From contig CALSLK010000032.1 in assembly GCA_943787175.1 (NCBI GenBank), positions 1 through 64,000 on the forward strand: DNA of 64,000 nt. Direction: 5' to 3'. Position numbers and translations under genes: made by a program. Positions 35,369-43,907 of the stretch are shown piece after piece (positions within the stretch are counted from its first letter, which is position 1; the number at the start of each line of letters is the position of its first letter). The notes beneath the pieces are model-generated. The model ran no database searches, was not told the origin of the DNA, and was given only the letters and a program-made list of their open reading frames with translations. This stretch comes from an uncultured Alphaproteobacteria bacterium (lineage in GTDB: Bacteria > Pseudomonadota > Alphaproteobacteria > SP197).

Positions 35369-35728
35369 ATGAGCAAGAGCGACCCGGCAGAACAGGCCAT
35401 CCGCGACATTCGGCGCAAGACGCGCAAGCGTTATTCGGCTGAGGAGAAGATCCGGATTGTGTTATCGGGCCTGCGCGGCGAGGAGAGCATCGCGGCTTTA
35501 TGTCGCCATGAAGGCATCGCCGAGGGTCTTTATTACAGTTGGTCCAAGGAGTTCCTGGAGGCTGGCAAGAAGCGCCTTGCCGGCGACACGGCGCGTCAGG
35601 CCAGCAGTCCCGAGGTTAAGACACTGCGTGTCGAAGCCCGCGATCTCAAGGAGGCGCTGGCCGAACAGATACTGGAGAACCGGTTACTCAAAAAAAGCAT
35701 GATCGGGGATGGGGGAGACGAGGAATGA
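35369..35728 (+). CDS. IS3-family OrfA, HTH_Tnp_1 type
   Basis: A 119-residue transposase subunit starting at ATG 35369 (MSKSDPAEQAIRDIRRKTRK). The HTH reads YSAEEKIRIVLSGLRGEESIA, then LCRHEGIAEGLYYSWSKEF. The C-terminal coiled coil is around EARDLKEALAEQILENRLLK. Near the end the A7G run permits -1 frameshifting into OrfB. The frame is intact, unlike OrfA of the first element. Confidence 0.87.
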   Translation: MSKSDPAEQAIRDIRRKTRKRYSAEEKIRIVLSGLRGEESIAALCRHEGIAEGLYYSWSKEFLEAGKKRLAGDTARQASSPEVKTLRVEARDLKEALAEQILENRLLKKSMIGDGGDEE

Positions 35729-36699
35729 GATATCCCGCATCTGAGAAACTGGAAATCATCAGGCTGGTCGAAGGCTCTCATCTACCGGTCCGGCGGACGT
35801 TGGATAAGCTGGGCATCCCGAGCACGACGTTTTACCGGTGGTACGACCGGTATCGAGGTGGAGGCGGCCTTGATGACCGCACCAGTGGCCCCGGTCGGGT
35901 GTGGAACCGCATCCCCGACGATGTGCGCCAGCAGATCGTGGAGATGGCCCTGGATGAGCCGGAACTATCGTCCAGGGAACTGGCCGTGAGGTTCACTGAC
36001 ACGAGACGCTATTTTGTCTCAGAAGCGTCTGTCTACCGGCTGCTCAAGGCCCACGACCTGATCACCAGCCCGGCCTTCATCGTCATCAAGGCAGCGAATG
36101 AGTTCAAGGACAAGACCTCAGCTCCGAACCAGCTCTGGCAGACCGACTTCACCTACTTCAAGGTCATCGGATGGGGATGGTTCTATCTGTCGACCATTCT
36201 CGACGACTACTCGCGCTACATCATCGCCTGGAAGCTGTGCACCACCATGAAGGCGGGCGATGTGACCCAGACACTGGAACTCGCGTTGGAAGCATCAGGC
36301 TGCGACCAGGCCGAGGTCATCCATAAACCCCGGCTGCTCAGCGATAATGGTTCGTCCTATATATCCGGCGATCTGGCCGAATGGCTTGAAGGCCAGGGTA
36401 TGGAGCACGTTCGCGGTGCACCCTATCACCCGCAGACCCAGGGTAAGATCGAGCGTTGGCATCAGACGCTCAAGAACCGGATCTTGCTGGAAAACTACTA
36501 TCTGCAGGGCGATCTCGAAAACCAGATCGGCACCTTCGTGGATTATTACAACAACCATCGCTACCACGAGAGCATTGGCAACGTCACACCATCGGATGCT
36601 TACTTCGGGCGCCACACAGCCATCATCGAAAAGAGGGAAAAGATCAAAAAACTCACCATCCAAACCCGCCGCTTGAACCATCAACAACAAGCGGCTTAA
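35725..36699 (+). CDS. IS3-family transposase OrfB (DDE integrase core)
   Basis: A 324-residue protein. It has a second HTH (LDKLGIPSTTFYRWYDRYR), an HTH_21-type segment (YFVSEASVYRLLKAHDLI), then the rve core with D in LWQTDFTYF, D in LLSDNGSSYIS, and E in QGKIERWHQTLKNR. The NHRYHESIGNVTPSDAYFG end is typical. It is complete, so this element could be active if its ends are intact. Confidence 0.9.
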   Translation: MRYPASEKLEIIRLVEGSHLPVRRTLDKLGIPSTTFYRWYDRYRGGGGLDDRTSGPGRVWNRIPDDVRQQIVEMALDEPELSSRELAVRFTDTRRYFVSEASVYRLLKAHDLITSPAFIVIKAANEFKDKTSAPNQLWQTDFTYFKVIGWGWFYLSTILDDYSRYIIAWKLCTTMKAGDVTQTLELALEASGCDQAEVIHKPRLLSDNGSSYISGDLAEWLEGQGMEHVRGAPYHPQTQGKIERWHQTLKNRILLENYYLQGDLENQIGTFVDYYNNHRYHESIGNVTPSDAYFGRHTAIIEKREKIKKLTIQTRRLNHQQQAA

Positions 36700-36741
36700 C
36701 ATCAAATCAAGATGAGCCAGATACTCAATTAGAAAACGAGC

Positions 36742-37239
36742 TCACGCGTCCCAAATGTTCTGACGACGGACAGCCCAGGCCAGTTGCTCCTGTGTTTCGA
36801 CCGCACCGGGCCGGACGGCTCGCAAGCGTTCCAGCGCGGCATCAGGCACTTCGCCACGTTCCACCAGCAAACGCAGGGCAAGCATGCCTGAGCGGCCGAG
36901 ACCGCCGCGGCAATGGAGCAGGACAGTACCCTTCCCGTCCAGACAGCGATGAAGCTCACCCAGAGCTTGCGGCCATGGCGCCGCGCTCTTGCCATCAGGT
37001 ACGCCAAAGTCTCGGATGGGCAGATGCCGCCATGTCATGCCGACTGCCTGCAGCCGCGCGCCAAGATCACCCGACAGGGCGGCATCCATCTCTGACTGCT
37101 CTGTCATCGAGACGACAATGTCAGGGGTCCACGCCACGATAGCATCAAGTTCGGACATCAGTGCGCCAAAGACACCCGGCAGCGGACAAAGCCCGATGCG
37201 CGCGCCGTTGTTCAGCTTAAGCGTGGCGATCTCGAACAC
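36742..37239 (-). CDS. protein tyrosine / dual-specificity-like phosphatase
   Basis: A 165-residue phosphatase. The signature loop LHCRGGLGRSG gives Cys and Arg of CX5R near residue 109, and a general-acid Asp lies in LPIRDFGVPD. It resembles the small bacterial cyclin-dependent-kinase-inhibitor-3-like or DSP proteins. Its stop codon (36742-36744) lies within a few bases of the IS end, so the native C-terminus may have been altered by the insertion. It is 6 bp after the RidA stop and in the same orientation. Confidence 0.82.
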   Translation of the reverse strand: MFEIATLKLNNGARIGLCPLPGVFGALMSELDAIVAWTPDIVVSMTEQSEMDAALSGDLGARLQAVGMTWRHLPIRDFGVPDGKSAAPWPQALGELHRCLDGKGTVLLHCRGGLGRSGMLALRLLVERGEVPDAALERLRAVRPGAVETQEQLAWAVRRQNIWDA

Positions 37240-37245
37240 GATGGC

Positions 37246-37641
37246 TCAGGGCACAACGGCAACAGGTTCGATCTCGACCCGCATATCGGGCATGGCAAGG
37301 CAGGAAACGCCGATCAGCGTATTCGTTGGCAGGTTCTCTGGCCCGAAAAAGGCGTTCATTTCCTCCATGATGCCCGCCAGGTGTGCAGGTTCGTAACCCA
37401 CGACATAGGTCGTGATGCGCACGACATGTTCGGGCCCCGCCCCGATCGCGGCCAGCCTGTGGCCGATGTTGGCGAGCACGGCGCGGGTTTGCAGCTGAAC
37501 GTCGTCACTGCCGATCAGGTTGCGGTTTTCGTCATAGGCGACCTGCCCTGCAAGCCAGACGTGTTTGCCGCCCTCTGATGTGACGATGTGATGGTAACCG
37601 CGCGGCGGATAGGCGCCTTCAGGATTGCTGCGTGTGATCAT
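37246..37641 (-). CDS. RidA-family (YjgF/YER057c) protein
   Basis: A 131-residue trimeric enamine/imine deaminase-fold protein. GKHVWLAGQVAYD, the LANIGHRLAAIGA helix and the late VEIEPVAVVP (with the conserved Glu) are family hallmarks. The archetypal Arg of RidA lies in a slightly different context here, so it may belong to the Rid4-7 imine-binding groups. It could clear reactive enamines made by PLP dehydratases, for example the one at 16921. It is the first gene of a two-gene unit with the phosphatase. Confidence 0.85.
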   Translation of the reverse strand: MITRSNPEGAYPPRGYHHIVTSEGGKHVWLAGQVAYDENRNLIGSDDVQLQTRAVLANIGHRLAAIGAGPEHVVRITTYVVGYEPAHLAGIMEEMNAFFGPENLPTNTLIGVSCLAMPDMRVEIEPVAVVP

Positions 37642-37852
37642 GGGGTTCCGCTCCGGTTGGTTCGAGATGATTGGGTCCCTACTCTAACGCCAATACTGGC
37701 ACTACACGACGCGATTGCAGCCCTGCTGGTCCGCCAAATCCCGAGGCATCGTATTGTAGACAGGCATCGTGCTTGCCACTAGGGCTGGAGGGAACTTGCA
37801 GTTCGCCGCACTGGCGCGCGAGCCAAGCAAACTCTGCAACAGGACATGACCG

Positions 37853-38410
37853 ATGACAGCCACGGGATTTTTCAGCCATACCGCCCTGCCTGTCGTCGCG
37901 CTGGCGTTTTTGCTTGCTGCAGCATCGGACGCGCGTGCCGGCTGCAGTGACCCGCCCGCCCCCGGGGTCAATTGGGGCGGATGTAATCTGGACAGCAAGG
38001 ATCTGACCGGCGCCAATCTTTCCGGTGCCGATCTTTCCCGCGCCAATCTGACCCAAGCCATTTTGACCCGAACCGACCTGAGCAATGCCGACCTGAGGGG
38101 TGCCGAGATGACCCTCGCGGTGCTGGACCATGCCGATCTTTCCGGCGCCCTTCTGTCGGAAACCATGTTGCTTGGTGCAAACCTGAGCAATGCAAACCTG
38201 AGTGGTGCTTACCTGCACCGCACGAACCTGAACGACACCGATCTGAGCGGTGCAGACTTCACCGGTGCAACGGTGAGTGAATCGGTGTTCTACGGCGCAG
38301 ACTTTACAGGTGCCATTGTGAAGGATGGGGAGATTCGTTTTGGTCCAGGCCTCGACGGCGCGACCTGGATCGACGGCACCACCTGCAATGCATCGGGAAG
38401 CTGCCAGTAG
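37853..38410 (+). CDS. secreted pentapeptide-repeat protein
   Basis: A 185-residue protein with a signal peptide (VVALAFLLAAASDARA) and about 18 A(D/N)LxG/S pentapeptides, for example LTGANLSGADLSRANL. These form a right-handed quadrilateral beta-helix. Two Cys pairs at the edges (GCSD, GGCN; TTCNASGSC) suggest disulfides in the periplasm. Function is unknown. The DNA repeats at 37980-38310 follow from the protein repeats. Confidence 0.82.
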   Translation: MTATGFFSHTALPVVALAFLLAAASDARAGCSDPPAPGVNWGGCNLDSKDLTGANLSGADLSRANLTQAILTRTDLSNADLRGAEMTLAVLDHADLSGALLSETMLLGANLSNANLSGAYLHRTNLNDTDLSGADFTGATVSESVFYGADFTGAIVKDGEIRFGPGLDGATWIDGTTCNASGSCQ

Positions 38411-38499
38411 GCGATCTTTCAACTTCCTCAAGACACCGCCATGATGATCAGAATCATGCTTTTCCCCACAGCCCGCCTTACCAATTCAGGAGACCAGAC

Positions 38500-39207
38500 A
38501 TGATCGACTTCTTCTTTGACCACACGCCCAACGGCCAGAAGGTCCACATCATGCTCGAGGAGACCGGCCTTCCCTACCGACTGGTCATCGTTGATATCGA
38601 TAAGGGTGAGCAGTTCGATCCCCGCTTTCTGAAGATCAGCCCCAACAACAAGGTGCCTGCAATCATCGACCAGGACCCCGTTGGCGGAACACCCCTGCCG
38701 CTCTTTGAATCCGGTGCGATCCTGCAGTACCTGGCCGAAAAGACAGGCCAGTTTCTGCCCACGGCTCCGGTACAACGCTGGGACGTGATGCAGTGGCTTT
38801 ACTGGCAGATGGGCGGTTTCGGCCCGATGCTGGGACAGGCGCATCATTTCCTGGCCTATGCGCCGATGAACCCGAATGGCCCACAGGTCCTGCCCTATGC
38901 ACAGGACCGCTATCGCAACGAAGCAGCCCGGCTTTATGGCGTGCTGGACCGCAAGATCGGGACTAAGGATTATGTGGCGGGCGACGGCTACAGCATTGCC
39001 GACATGGCGATCTTCCCCTGGTGCCGCCTGCACGAGCGCCAGGAACAGGATCTGGGCGACTTCCCTAATGTGAAACGCTGGTACGACATCACCGCACAGC
39101 GCCCCGCAGTGGCGCGCGATATCGAATCATCCGCCGATGTGGTCGATGGCTTCTCGGAAGAAAGCTGGGCCGTGTCGTTTGGCGCGGAGCAGTACCAGAA
39201 GCGGTAG
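38500..39207 (+). CDS. glutathione S-transferase family protein (YfcG/YghU-like)
   Basis: A 235-residue GST. The thioredoxin domain begins IDFFFDHTPNGQKVHIMLEE and includes NKVPAIID (cis-Pro) and LFESGAILQYLAE. The helical domain follows (GDGYSIADMAIFPW). The TPNGQKV start with Asn in place of a catalytic Cys or Tyr is the disulfide-bond oxidoreductase type (YfcG/YghU). ATG 38500 has AGGAG before it. It is intact, unlike the other GST gene. Confidence 0.88.
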   Translation: MIDFFFDHTPNGQKVHIMLEETGLPYRLVIVDIDKGEQFDPRFLKISPNNKVPAIIDQDPVGGTPLPLFESGAILQYLAEKTGQFLPTAPVQRWDVMQWLYWQMGGFGPMLGQAHHFLAYAPMNPNGPQVLPYAQDRYRNEAARLYGVLDRKIGTKDYVAGDGYSIADMAIFPWCRLHERQEQDLGDFPNVKRWYDITAQRPAVARDIESSADVVDGFSEESWAVSFGAEQYQKR

Positions 39208-39225
39208 GCGCGCGGCTTCTAATAC

Positions 39226-39328
39226 CCAGATGTGTCACCCCGGCCTTGAGCCGGTGTCTCGATAGTTCAGCGCTTGCCTGTCGAGGCCGCGGCTCTCCGC
39301 TGCACTGCGGTCGGGATGACACATCTGG
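39226..39328. repeat. 103-bp palindromic element with 20-bp arms
   Basis: The arm CCAGATGTGTCACCCCGGCC at 39226-39245 matches the reverse complement of 39309-39328 (18 of 20). Inside is GGCCTTGAGCCGG and further GC-rich self-complementary sequence. Size, arms and position in intergenic DNA resemble a MITE or REP-like unit that could fold into a long hairpin. It lies between two convergent genes and might also end transcription. Confidence 0.7.
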
Positions 39329-39335
39329 TTTAAAT

Positions 39336-39731
39336 TCACGGAGTTACCATGCACAGGCCACTGTCCGAGGTTTGTAGAACAGTGAGTTCACCACTTGGAT
39401 TCGCCGACCAGAGAACGGTCCAAACGCGAGGCTCGCAGAACAACAGGTCTTGTGACGACTCATAGACTGCTCGTTGCTGTTCCGACGTTTCGCCAGATTC
39501 AATTCTGAAACCTTCACCAACCAGCCATGCAATAAGCTCCAACTCCGAGGAGCCGATAGGGTGCCTATCCCTGAGAGCGGCAGAAGCTTCGCCACTCCAC
39601 CAGATACAGTGCGGAGTCACTCCCGGCTGCAAACCTGGGACACATGGCTCGCGATAGAAGGGATTCGAGCATGCAGCAACAGAAAGAGCAGCAATGACAA
39701 CAGCAACCAAGGGGAAGGTCTGAGCCTTCAC
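39336..39731 (-). CDS. small lipoprotein of unknown function
   Basis: A 131-residue protein with a lipoprotein signal (FPLVAVVIAALSVAAC, lipobox Cys at about 21). The mature part has four further Cys and a GVTPHCIWWSG stretch. I do not recognise a family. It starts at ATG 39731 overlapping the stop of the amidohydrolase (ATGA), so it is translated after it. Confidence 0.6.
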   Translation of the reverse strand: MKAQTFPLVAVVIAALSVAACSNPFYREPCVPGLQPGVTPHCIWWSGEASAALRDRHPIGSSELELIAWLVGEGFRIESGETSEQQRAVYESSQDLLFCEPRVWTVLWSANPSGELTVLQTSDSGLCMVTP

Positions 39732-41083
39732 CGCGCGGCGATGCCGCCGTATTTGTGGACGAAGCGGCCCCAGGCTTCTTGGGCGGCACTTTCGGCCTGG
39801 GCGGCGAGATCGGAGCCGTCGGCGTGGACCAGGGCGCCCTGCTCCATGACGATACGTCCGTCAACCATGACCATCTCCACATTGCTGGCATGGGCGTGGT
39901 AGACGAGGTTCTGCACGGGATCGAGCGTGGGTCGCAGGCCGAAGGTGCGGTAATCGACCATCATCAGGTCGGCGCGTTTGCCGATCTCCAGTGAACCGAT
40001 CTCGTCTTCCATACCAAGCGCCCTGGCGCCGCCCATGGTTGCCAGACGCAGGGCGTCAGCGGCGAGGATGGCGGTGGCATCAGCATTTTTGATCCGTGCC
40101 ATCAGGACGGCGGCACGGATGACTTCGAAGTAATCGCCATACATGTTGTCGATGCCCAGGCTGACCGGGATGCCGCGCTTCTGGTAATCGAGCAGCGGCG
40201 CAATCTGGCCCCGTGTGGCGTTCATGAGCGGACAATGAGCCAGGCACGCACCGGAATGAGCGAAGACATCGGTATTGTGTTCATCGGTGACATAGCCGTG
40301 GGCGATGACGGTATCGGACGCAAGCAGGCCGTTGTCTCGGAGGTATTCGAACGGGCTCTGGCCATGGAGTTTACCGACAATGGCGTATTCCTCCTCGCCC
40401 CAACCGCAATGGGTCGTCAGACGCAGGCCCAGGCGATCGGCCTCGCGGCGGCTTGCCCTGAGCAATTCCGGTGAAACGTTGATCGTCATGTTGGGTGCCA
40501 TCATCACGGTGATGCGCCCGTCGGCACGGCCATGCCAGGTTTCGGCAAACTCGACCGCGTGTTTGACCTGGGCTTCGGTCACCTTGGGGTCGAAGACATA
40601 TTCGCCGCGGGTGAAGGCATCGGCATCTGCGTCCGAAGTCATGATGCCCATGGCGCTGCGGATACCCAGCCTTTCAACAAAGGGGGCATAGACGTCAGCG
40701 TCCTCCTCCATCTCCAGCACTGTGGTGACGCCGCTGCGCAACAATTCGGCATAGGTGAGCGAACCCACAGCCCGGCGCTCCTCACGTGCGAGCACCGTGT
40801 TCATGGGGATGTACATGCCCACGACACAGTTGAGCCCGGCATCCTCGGCCCGCCCCCGGAAAATGGTGTAGCCGACATGGGTGTGGGTGCTGATAAACCC
40901 CGGCGCAATCACCCTGCCCGTCCCGTCGATGACCGTATCGGCATCGGGATTGCGTGCGGCGACTTCCTCACTTGGGCCCAGATCAGTAATGCGTCCGTGG
41001 TCGATGAGGATGGCGCCAGACGGGATCACGCGTGAGTCCTCATCGACGGTGATCAGGGTGGCGTTGGTGATGAGGATGGACAT
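39728..41083 (-). CDS. amidohydrolase-family deaminase-like enzyme (SsnA/ATZ/TRZ type)
   Basis: A 451-residue metal-dependent amidohydrolase. The metal ligands are HTHVG in ISTHTHVGYTIF, His in LRLTTHCGWGEEE, His in VIAHGYVTD and Asp in SLGIDNMYGD. The C-terminal beta-sandwich piece includes IGSLEIGKRADLMMVD, typical of guanine/cytosine/S-adenosylhomocysteine deaminases and chlorohydrolases. It likely deaminates or hydrolyses an N-heterocycle. There is no signal peptide. Translation of the lipoprotein gene is coupled downstream. Confidence 0.85.
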   Translation of the reverse strand: MSILITNATLITVDEDSRVIPSGAILIDHGRITDLGPSEEVAARNPDADTVIDGTGRVIAPGFISTHTHVGYTIFRGRAEDAGLNCVVGMYIPMNTVLAREERRAVGSLTYAELLRSGVTTVLEMEEDADVYAPFVERLGIRSAMGIMTSDADADAFTRGEYVFDPKVTEAQVKHAVEFAETWHGRADGRITVMMAPNMTINVSPELLRASRREADRLGLRLTTHCGWGEEEYAIVGKLHGQSPFEYLRDNGLLASDTVIAHGYVTDEHNTDVFAHSGACLAHCPLMNATRGQIAPLLDYQKRGIPVSLGIDNMYGDYFEVIRAAVLMARIKNADATAILAADALRLATMGGARALGMEDEIGSLEIGKRADLMMVDYRTFGLRPTLDPVQNLVYHAHASNVEMVMVDGRIVMEQGALVHADGSDLAAQAESAAQEAWGRFVHKYGGIAAR

Positions 41084-41263
41084 GGCAGGAGTTCCCGAAA
41101 ACAGCCTAAGCCATGTTCAACCCTACCCAGCCCTTAGTCCACCGATAAGGGAAGGATCAGAACAACAGCTACGAGACCATCGTTTGATCACGGTTTGGCC
41201 CCACAGCGTACACCTTCATGTGTGAGACAGGCGGCCTCAATCGATCATTCGGACGGGCCAATC

Positions 41264-42098
41264 ATGTCGCGGAAGCAACCAAGCAAGTATGATGAGCTCA
41301 GAATTGCATGCGCCAGCATCCTTGCATGGACAATCATAGCAGGCGTGACGGCATTTCTGATACCTAGCGCTATCGGCAACCCAGAAGCTGCCAAGGGTGT
41401 CATAGGCACTCCAACAATCTTGCTGGCTATCTTGTGCATTCTCTGCCCACTTGTCCTGTTGTTGAGCCTGACCAATTGGTTTACGCGACGCACATCGACC
41501 TTTGACGGACACACAGTAGTTGCTGTGCTCGTGCGCACCCATTTTGCTCTCATTGTCGCCAGCCTGGTTTTGCAGGAGATTGCAATTGTCGTTTCCGGGC
41601 CACCTCAACGTTGGGATCAACTCGGAATGTTCCTTGCGCGAGCGTTAGGCCTGATCGTTTTTCTACTGAGTTTACCAGGTGCAGCCCTGACCCTGTTCCT
41701 GACCGATCGGGAATTGGCACCACTGGTTGGTTGCAGCGTTTTTTTTCGGTGTGATGGTTGGAACGATCATTGGGCTTACTGTTTGGTCTCATTCATTGCC
41801 AAACCTTGTATATGGCGAAGTCGTCAAAACTGCCGATGGCCAGCCCTACTGCGTGCTAACGGCCGGGAAGCCTGCAGAAACTCTCTATGACCTCAACGGT
41901 TTCGACATGCTCTTTCGCATGCGGTTTTTCGGTTCCAGCGCGACTTACTATGGCCTGCTCATTGTCGAGGATTACGACGGTGGCTTGTCATACTGGAACT
42001 GGTCTTTTCAAACAGCACGCTTCGAGCCCACGCAAAGGCTGTTTGGCGTTGGCAATGACGGTGGTTGTACACCTGAGCCAAACAGTTTGTGGAATTGA
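41264..42098 (+). CDS. multi-pass membrane protein of unknown function, frameshift at a T8 run
   Basis: ATG 41264 gives MSRKQPSKYDELRIACASIL and five hydrophobic helices. The frame leaves the protein at a T8 homopolymer (41738-41745). Reading seven Ts instead continues as VFFGVMVGTIIGLTVWSH and on to a stop at 42096-42098, giving about 277 residues. The second part is soluble after the last helix (YGEVVKTADGQPYCVLTAG). No family was recognised. The single-T difference strongly suggests a homopolymer-length error. Confidence 0.65.
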
Positions 42099-42165
42099 CG
42101 AAGTTGATCGCTGGTTGCGCAGCATGCGAGCAATGGTCATGGTTCGTGAAACAGGATTGCTGTCC

Positions 42166-43083
42166 ATGCCTCAACTCCCCCTCACCTCCTATGACTGTTT
42201 CTCCGATGTCGCCTATGGCGGCAGCGTTGCGATGATAGTCTCGGATGCGGCGGGGCTCAGTGAAGAAGCGATGCGGACCATAGCAAGGGAGATGGCTGCG
42301 CCCGCAACGTGTTTCATCCAGAGCATTGAAGGCGACGAAGTGCGCGTGCGGTTCTTTTCGGCAGGTGCCGAATTGCCAATGTGCGGGCATGGAACGGTGG
42401 GGCTGTTCACCAAGCTGTTCGAGGATGAGCTTCTTGTCTGGGGAGATGCCAACAAGCGTATTGCGACGCTGACGACCCCCATCAGGTCTTCCCCGGTAGA
42501 CCTTTACCGCAGTGGTGACGGACGCCCGCGCGTGATGCAGGACATGCGCTTGCCCGCATTTGAACTGCCTGTGTTCGATGTCGATGAACTTGCTGGTCTG
42601 CTGGGTGTTGGCGCTGATGCCTTTGATCCCGCCCTGCCTCTTGAATCAGCCTCAGCCGATTTTGTGCACCTGATGGTCGCCATGCGCTCGCAAGAGGACC
42701 TGCATGGACTCAACCCCGACTATACGGGCCTTGGCGCGTTCTGCCGGGCGCATGGTTTCGGCACGGTGATCGCCTTCACGAGTGAAACCAGTGATCCCGA
42801 GGCGGCCTGGCGCTGCCGCGACTTTTGTCCGGCGGTGGGCGTAGACGAAGCACCGGCGGTGGGAACCAGCAATGGTGCGCTCGCCTGTTACCTCGTGCGG
42901 CACGGCGTTCTTGCCTCCGACACAAACGGTTGTATCAATGTCTTTGCTGAACAGGGTTATTCCCTGGGGCGGCCAAGCCGTATCGACGTTGCCATGCGCG
43001 TTGAACAAAGCGCTGTCGCCGCGGTGTGTGTGGGCGGTTTGGCAACGCGCATTGTCTCAGGCTTCATCAGGGTGCCGTCATGA
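42166..43083 (+). CDS. PhzF-superfamily protein with atypical active-site motifs
   Basis: A 305-residue DapF-fold protein. ATG 42166 gives MPQLPLTSYDCFSDVAYGGS, matching the usual PhzF start (usually GNPxAV follows). The first Gly-rich loop reads AELPMCGHGTVG and the second VGTSNGALACYLV. The stretch aligned with the catalytic SET motif reads PATCF, so the usual Glu is not seen. The Cys in MCGHG recalls proline racemases of the same fold. Function may be an isomerase or epimerase. The stop overlaps the mazG start. Confidence 0.75.
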   Translation: MPQLPLTSYDCFSDVAYGGSVAMIVSDAAGLSEEAMRTIAREMAAPATCFIQSIEGDEVRVRFFSAGAELPMCGHGTVGLFTKLFEDELLVWGDANKRIATLTTPIRSSPVDLYRSGDGRPRVMQDMRLPAFELPVFDVDELAGLLGVGADAFDPALPLESASADFVHLMVAMRSQEDLHGLNPDYTGLGAFCRAHGFGTVIAFTSETSDPEAAWRCRDFCPAVGVDEAPAVGTSNGALACYLVRHGVLASDTNGCINVFAEQGYSLGRPSRIDVAMRVEQSAVAAVCVGGLATRIVSGFIRVPS

Positions 43084-43907
43084 ACAAGCCTGCTGATCGG
43101 AACGATCCCCTCACCCGCCTGCTCGCCATCATGGCGCAGTTGCGCAACCGCGAGCATGGCTGCCCCTGGGATGTCGAGCAGACCTTTGCCACCATTGCGC
43201 CCTATACGATTGAGGAAGCCTATGAAGTTGCCGATGCCATTGAAAAGCAGGACTGGGACGGGCTGAAGGATGAACTGGGCGACCTGCTATTCCAGGTCGT
43301 GTTCCACAGCCAGATGGCGTCTGAGGAAAATCGTTTCGACTTCGCCGATGTCGCAGGTTCGATCAGCGACAAGATGGTCCGACGTCACCCCCATGTCTTT
43401 GGCGATCAGTCGGGCATCGATAATGCCGACAAGCAGACCGTGAACTGGGAAGTTCAGAAGGCAGCCGAGCGTCAGGAAAAAGCTGAGTCGGAGGGGCGTG
43501 AGCTCTCGGCACTCGATGGCGTTGCGGCGGGCCTGCCTGCGCTGATGCGCGCAACCAAACTGCAAAAGCGCGCCGCACGTGTGGGATTTGACTGGCCCGA
43601 CGCAGAACACGTCATTGCCGACATCGATGAAGAACTGGGTGAGCTGAAGCAGGAGATCGGTGCGGGAGGCAAACACGACCGGCTGGAGGACGAACTGGGC
43701 GACGTTCTGTTCACCGTCGTCAACCTGGCCCGGCACCTGGGCGTCGACCCCGAAGCGGCCCTGCGCCGCACCAATGCAAAGTTCGAGCGGCGGTTTCGTT
43801 TTGTCGAGGACCGGTTGTCAAAGGAAGAGCGGACGACAGCAGAGGCATCTCTGGAAGAAATGGATCGGTTCTGGAATGAAGCGAAGGCGGATAAGGAGGC
43901 CCAGTGA
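43080..43907 (+). CDS. mazG: nucleoside triphosphate pyrophosphohydrolase MazG
   Basis: A 275-residue all-alpha NTP pyrophosphohydrolase. ATG 43080 overlaps the upstream stop (ATGA). It has two MazG domains: CPWDVEQTFATIAPYTIEEAYE, LGDLLFQVVFHS, and a second ELGELKQEI, EDELGDVLFTVVNLAR (E-x-x-E-x(n)-E-x-x-D metal sites). It cleaves NTPs, including damaged ones, to NMP and pyrophosphate. It is the usual chromosomal neighbour of hflX in this group, though three genes intervene here. Confidence 0.92.
   Translation: MNKPADRNDPLTRLLAIMAQLRNREHGCPWDVEQTFATIAPYTIEEAYEVADAIEKQDWDGLKDELGDLLFQVVFHSQMASEENRFDFADVAGSISDKMVRRHPHVFGDQSGIDNADKQTVNWEVQKAAERQEKAESEGRELSALDGVAAGLPALMRATKLQKRAARVGFDWPDAEHVIADIDEELGELKQEIGAGGKHDRLEDELGDVLFTVVNLARHLGVDPEAALRRTNAKFERRFRFVEDRLSKEERTTAEASLEEMDRFWNEAKADKEAQ

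Larger units (their letters stand above)
35301..36739 (+). mobile_element. IS3-family element with OrfA and OrfB
   Basis: About 1.44 kb with imperfect ends. TCTGGCTCATC at 35321-35331 is repeated inverted at 36711-36721. The flanking parts GTTTTC (35303-35308 and, inverted, 36732-36737) suggest tips near 35301 and 36739. The ends differ by small gaps, so the exact borders are uncertain. OrfA and OrfB are complete and overlap by ATGA, with an A7G run at 35690-35697. The element lies between the broken GST gene and the phosphatase stop codon. Confidence 0.8.

Noticed and set aside
37980..38310. apparent tandem DNA repeat of about 15 bp units
   Set aside because: It is the coding sequence of the pentapeptide-repeat protein, and the periodicity follows from A(D/N)LxG units. 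Not a CRISPR or satellite.
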